Assembly (NCBI GenBank): GCA_017476305.1
Contig: JAFVAA010000006.1
Span: 1-6,630, forward strand
From: Lachnospiraceae bacterium
GTDB lineage: Bacteria; Bacillota; Clostridia; Lachnospirales; Lachnospiraceae
Direction: 5' to 3'
DNA length: 6,630 nt
Part shown: one piece after another, positions 6,246 to 6,630 of the stretch
How positions within the stretch are numbered: position 1 is the first letter of the stretch
Layout: each line of letters opens with the position of its first letter
Translations under genes and position numbers: made by a program
Notes under the pieces: generated by a model
Told to the model about the DNA's origin: nothing
Database searches by the model: none
What the model saw: only the letters and a program-made list of their open reading frames with translations

Positions 6246-6279
6246 AAGCCTGTGACGGACAGCGCACAGACACAGGCTT
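6246..6279. repeat. Perfect 9-bp inverted repeat between the transporter and nifD-like genes
   Basis: AAGCCTGTG (6246-6254) and CACAGGCTT (6271-6279) are exact inverted arms around a 16-base loop, so the minus-strand RNA can form a stable hairpin. No T-run follows it on either strand, so it is not a typical intrinsic terminator. I see no convincing promoter between it and the nifD-like start. It may be an RNA-processing or stability element that sets different levels for transporter and enzyme, or a protein-binding operator. Confidence 0.5.
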
Positions 6280-6305
6280 TGCAAACTACATTTTACATGA
6301 AAATT

Positions 6306-6630
6306 CTATATAAAATATTGATCCTGCGGAATAATCCTTTCCAAAAATTTCTTTGTTCTCTCTTCCTTTGGATAGTAGAAAATCTGCTTTGGTGTTCCGC
6401 TTTCCACCACAACTCCTCCATCCATGAATATAACCTTTGATGCCACCTCCTGGGCAAAGGACATCTCGTGTGTTACCACAATCATCGTAATTCCCTTTTT
6501 CGCCACCTTTTTAATCACATCTAAGATCTCACCTACTAACTCCGGATCCAGTGCAGAGGTCGGCTCATCAAAAAGAATGACGTCCGGATCCAGTGCCACC
6601 GCCCTTGCAATGCCGATACGCTGCTGCTGG
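6306..6630 (-). CDS. Polar amino acid ABC transporter ATP-binding protein, C-terminal part (5' end outside window)
   Basis: The last 107 residues are visible, and the reading frame continues off the right edge; the full protein would be about 240-250 residues. The sequence opens with [10 protein letters not shown], the end of the ABC signature region. Walker B with the catalytic Glu follows ([12 protein letters not shown], the final SALD being the D-loop), then the H-loop (IVVTHEM) and the typical tail [22 protein letters not shown]. This pattern is characteristic of the GlnQ/HisP group, which powers uptake of polar amino acids and related compounds with a periplasmic-type binding protein and permease. 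The partners would lie to the right, outside the window. It acts at the inner face of the membrane. The next gene in the same direction starts 97 bases downstream without a clear terminator or promoter between them, so co-transcription with the nitrogenase-like pair is likely. The substrate cannot be read from an ATPase. Confidence 0.93.
   Translation of the reverse strand, partial: QQQRIGIARAVALDPDVILFDEPTSALDPELVGEILDVIKKVAKKGITMIVVTHEMSFAQEVASKVIFMDGGVVVESGTPKQIFYYPKEERTKKFLERIIPQDQYFI

Noticed and set aside
6246..6279. Intrinsic terminator after the transporter ATPase gene
   Set aside because: The stem is good but no T-run follows on the minus strand (GGATGTATAAAA), so termination is not supported.
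6210..6284. N-terminal extension of the nifD-like protein to 6284
   Set aside because: The extension overlaps the inverted repeat, encodes Cys-rich residues unlike the family, and the ribosome site favours 6209.

Overview
The window is 6,630 bases, and every gene I can support lies on the minus strand, so transcription runs from right to left. Purine-rich Shine-Dalgarno sites, moderate GC, a lipoprotein with a clostridial carbohydrate-binding beta-helix (Cthe_2159 type) and a polar amino-acid ABC transporter point to an anaerobic Bacillota of class Clostridia. A Lachnospiraceae-like gut organism is my best guess; this is inferred from protein style, not from a marker gene.

Right half (3397-6630): the C-terminal part of an amino-acid-type ABC transporter ATPase is followed, after a 97-base gap holding a perfect 9-bp inverted repeat, by two genes in nifD-nifK order. 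Both encode nitrogenase component 1-like proteins. By hand alignment each keeps the three cysteines that bind the P-cluster in nitrogenase. The NifD-like protein also keeps a Cys and a His where NifD binds FeMo-cofactor (Cys275 and His442 in Azotobacter numbering), but it lacks the catalytic-pocket residues His195, Gln191 and Arg96. This looks like a nitrogenase-type reductase that can hold a complex iron-sulfur cofactor but is not a dinitrogen reductase, possibly acting on a small molecule imported by the adjacent transporter. No nifH, nifB, nifE or nifN lies in the window.

Middle (2950-3396): a 447-base non-coding stretch. It starts, next to the nifK-like stop codon, with two tandem copies of a structured element in which each copy forms two strong hairpins. 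The copies differ by paired, compensatory substitutions. Next comes a good extended -10 promoter pointing left, with an 11-base-period direct repeat upstream of it. A terminator-like hairpin then sits inside the roughly 170-base leader of the next gene.

Left half (1-2949): a tightly packed three-gene envelope operon. It encodes a Cthe_2159-type beta-helix lipoprotein, a membrane-anchored phosphodiester glycosidase (NAGPA family) whose start codon overlaps the lipoprotein stop (ATGA), and, 13 bases later, a small multi-pass membrane protein cut by the window edge. Together they suggest binding and trimming of a cell-surface or extracellular polysaccharide. There is no evident functional link to the nitrogenase-like operon beyond proximity.
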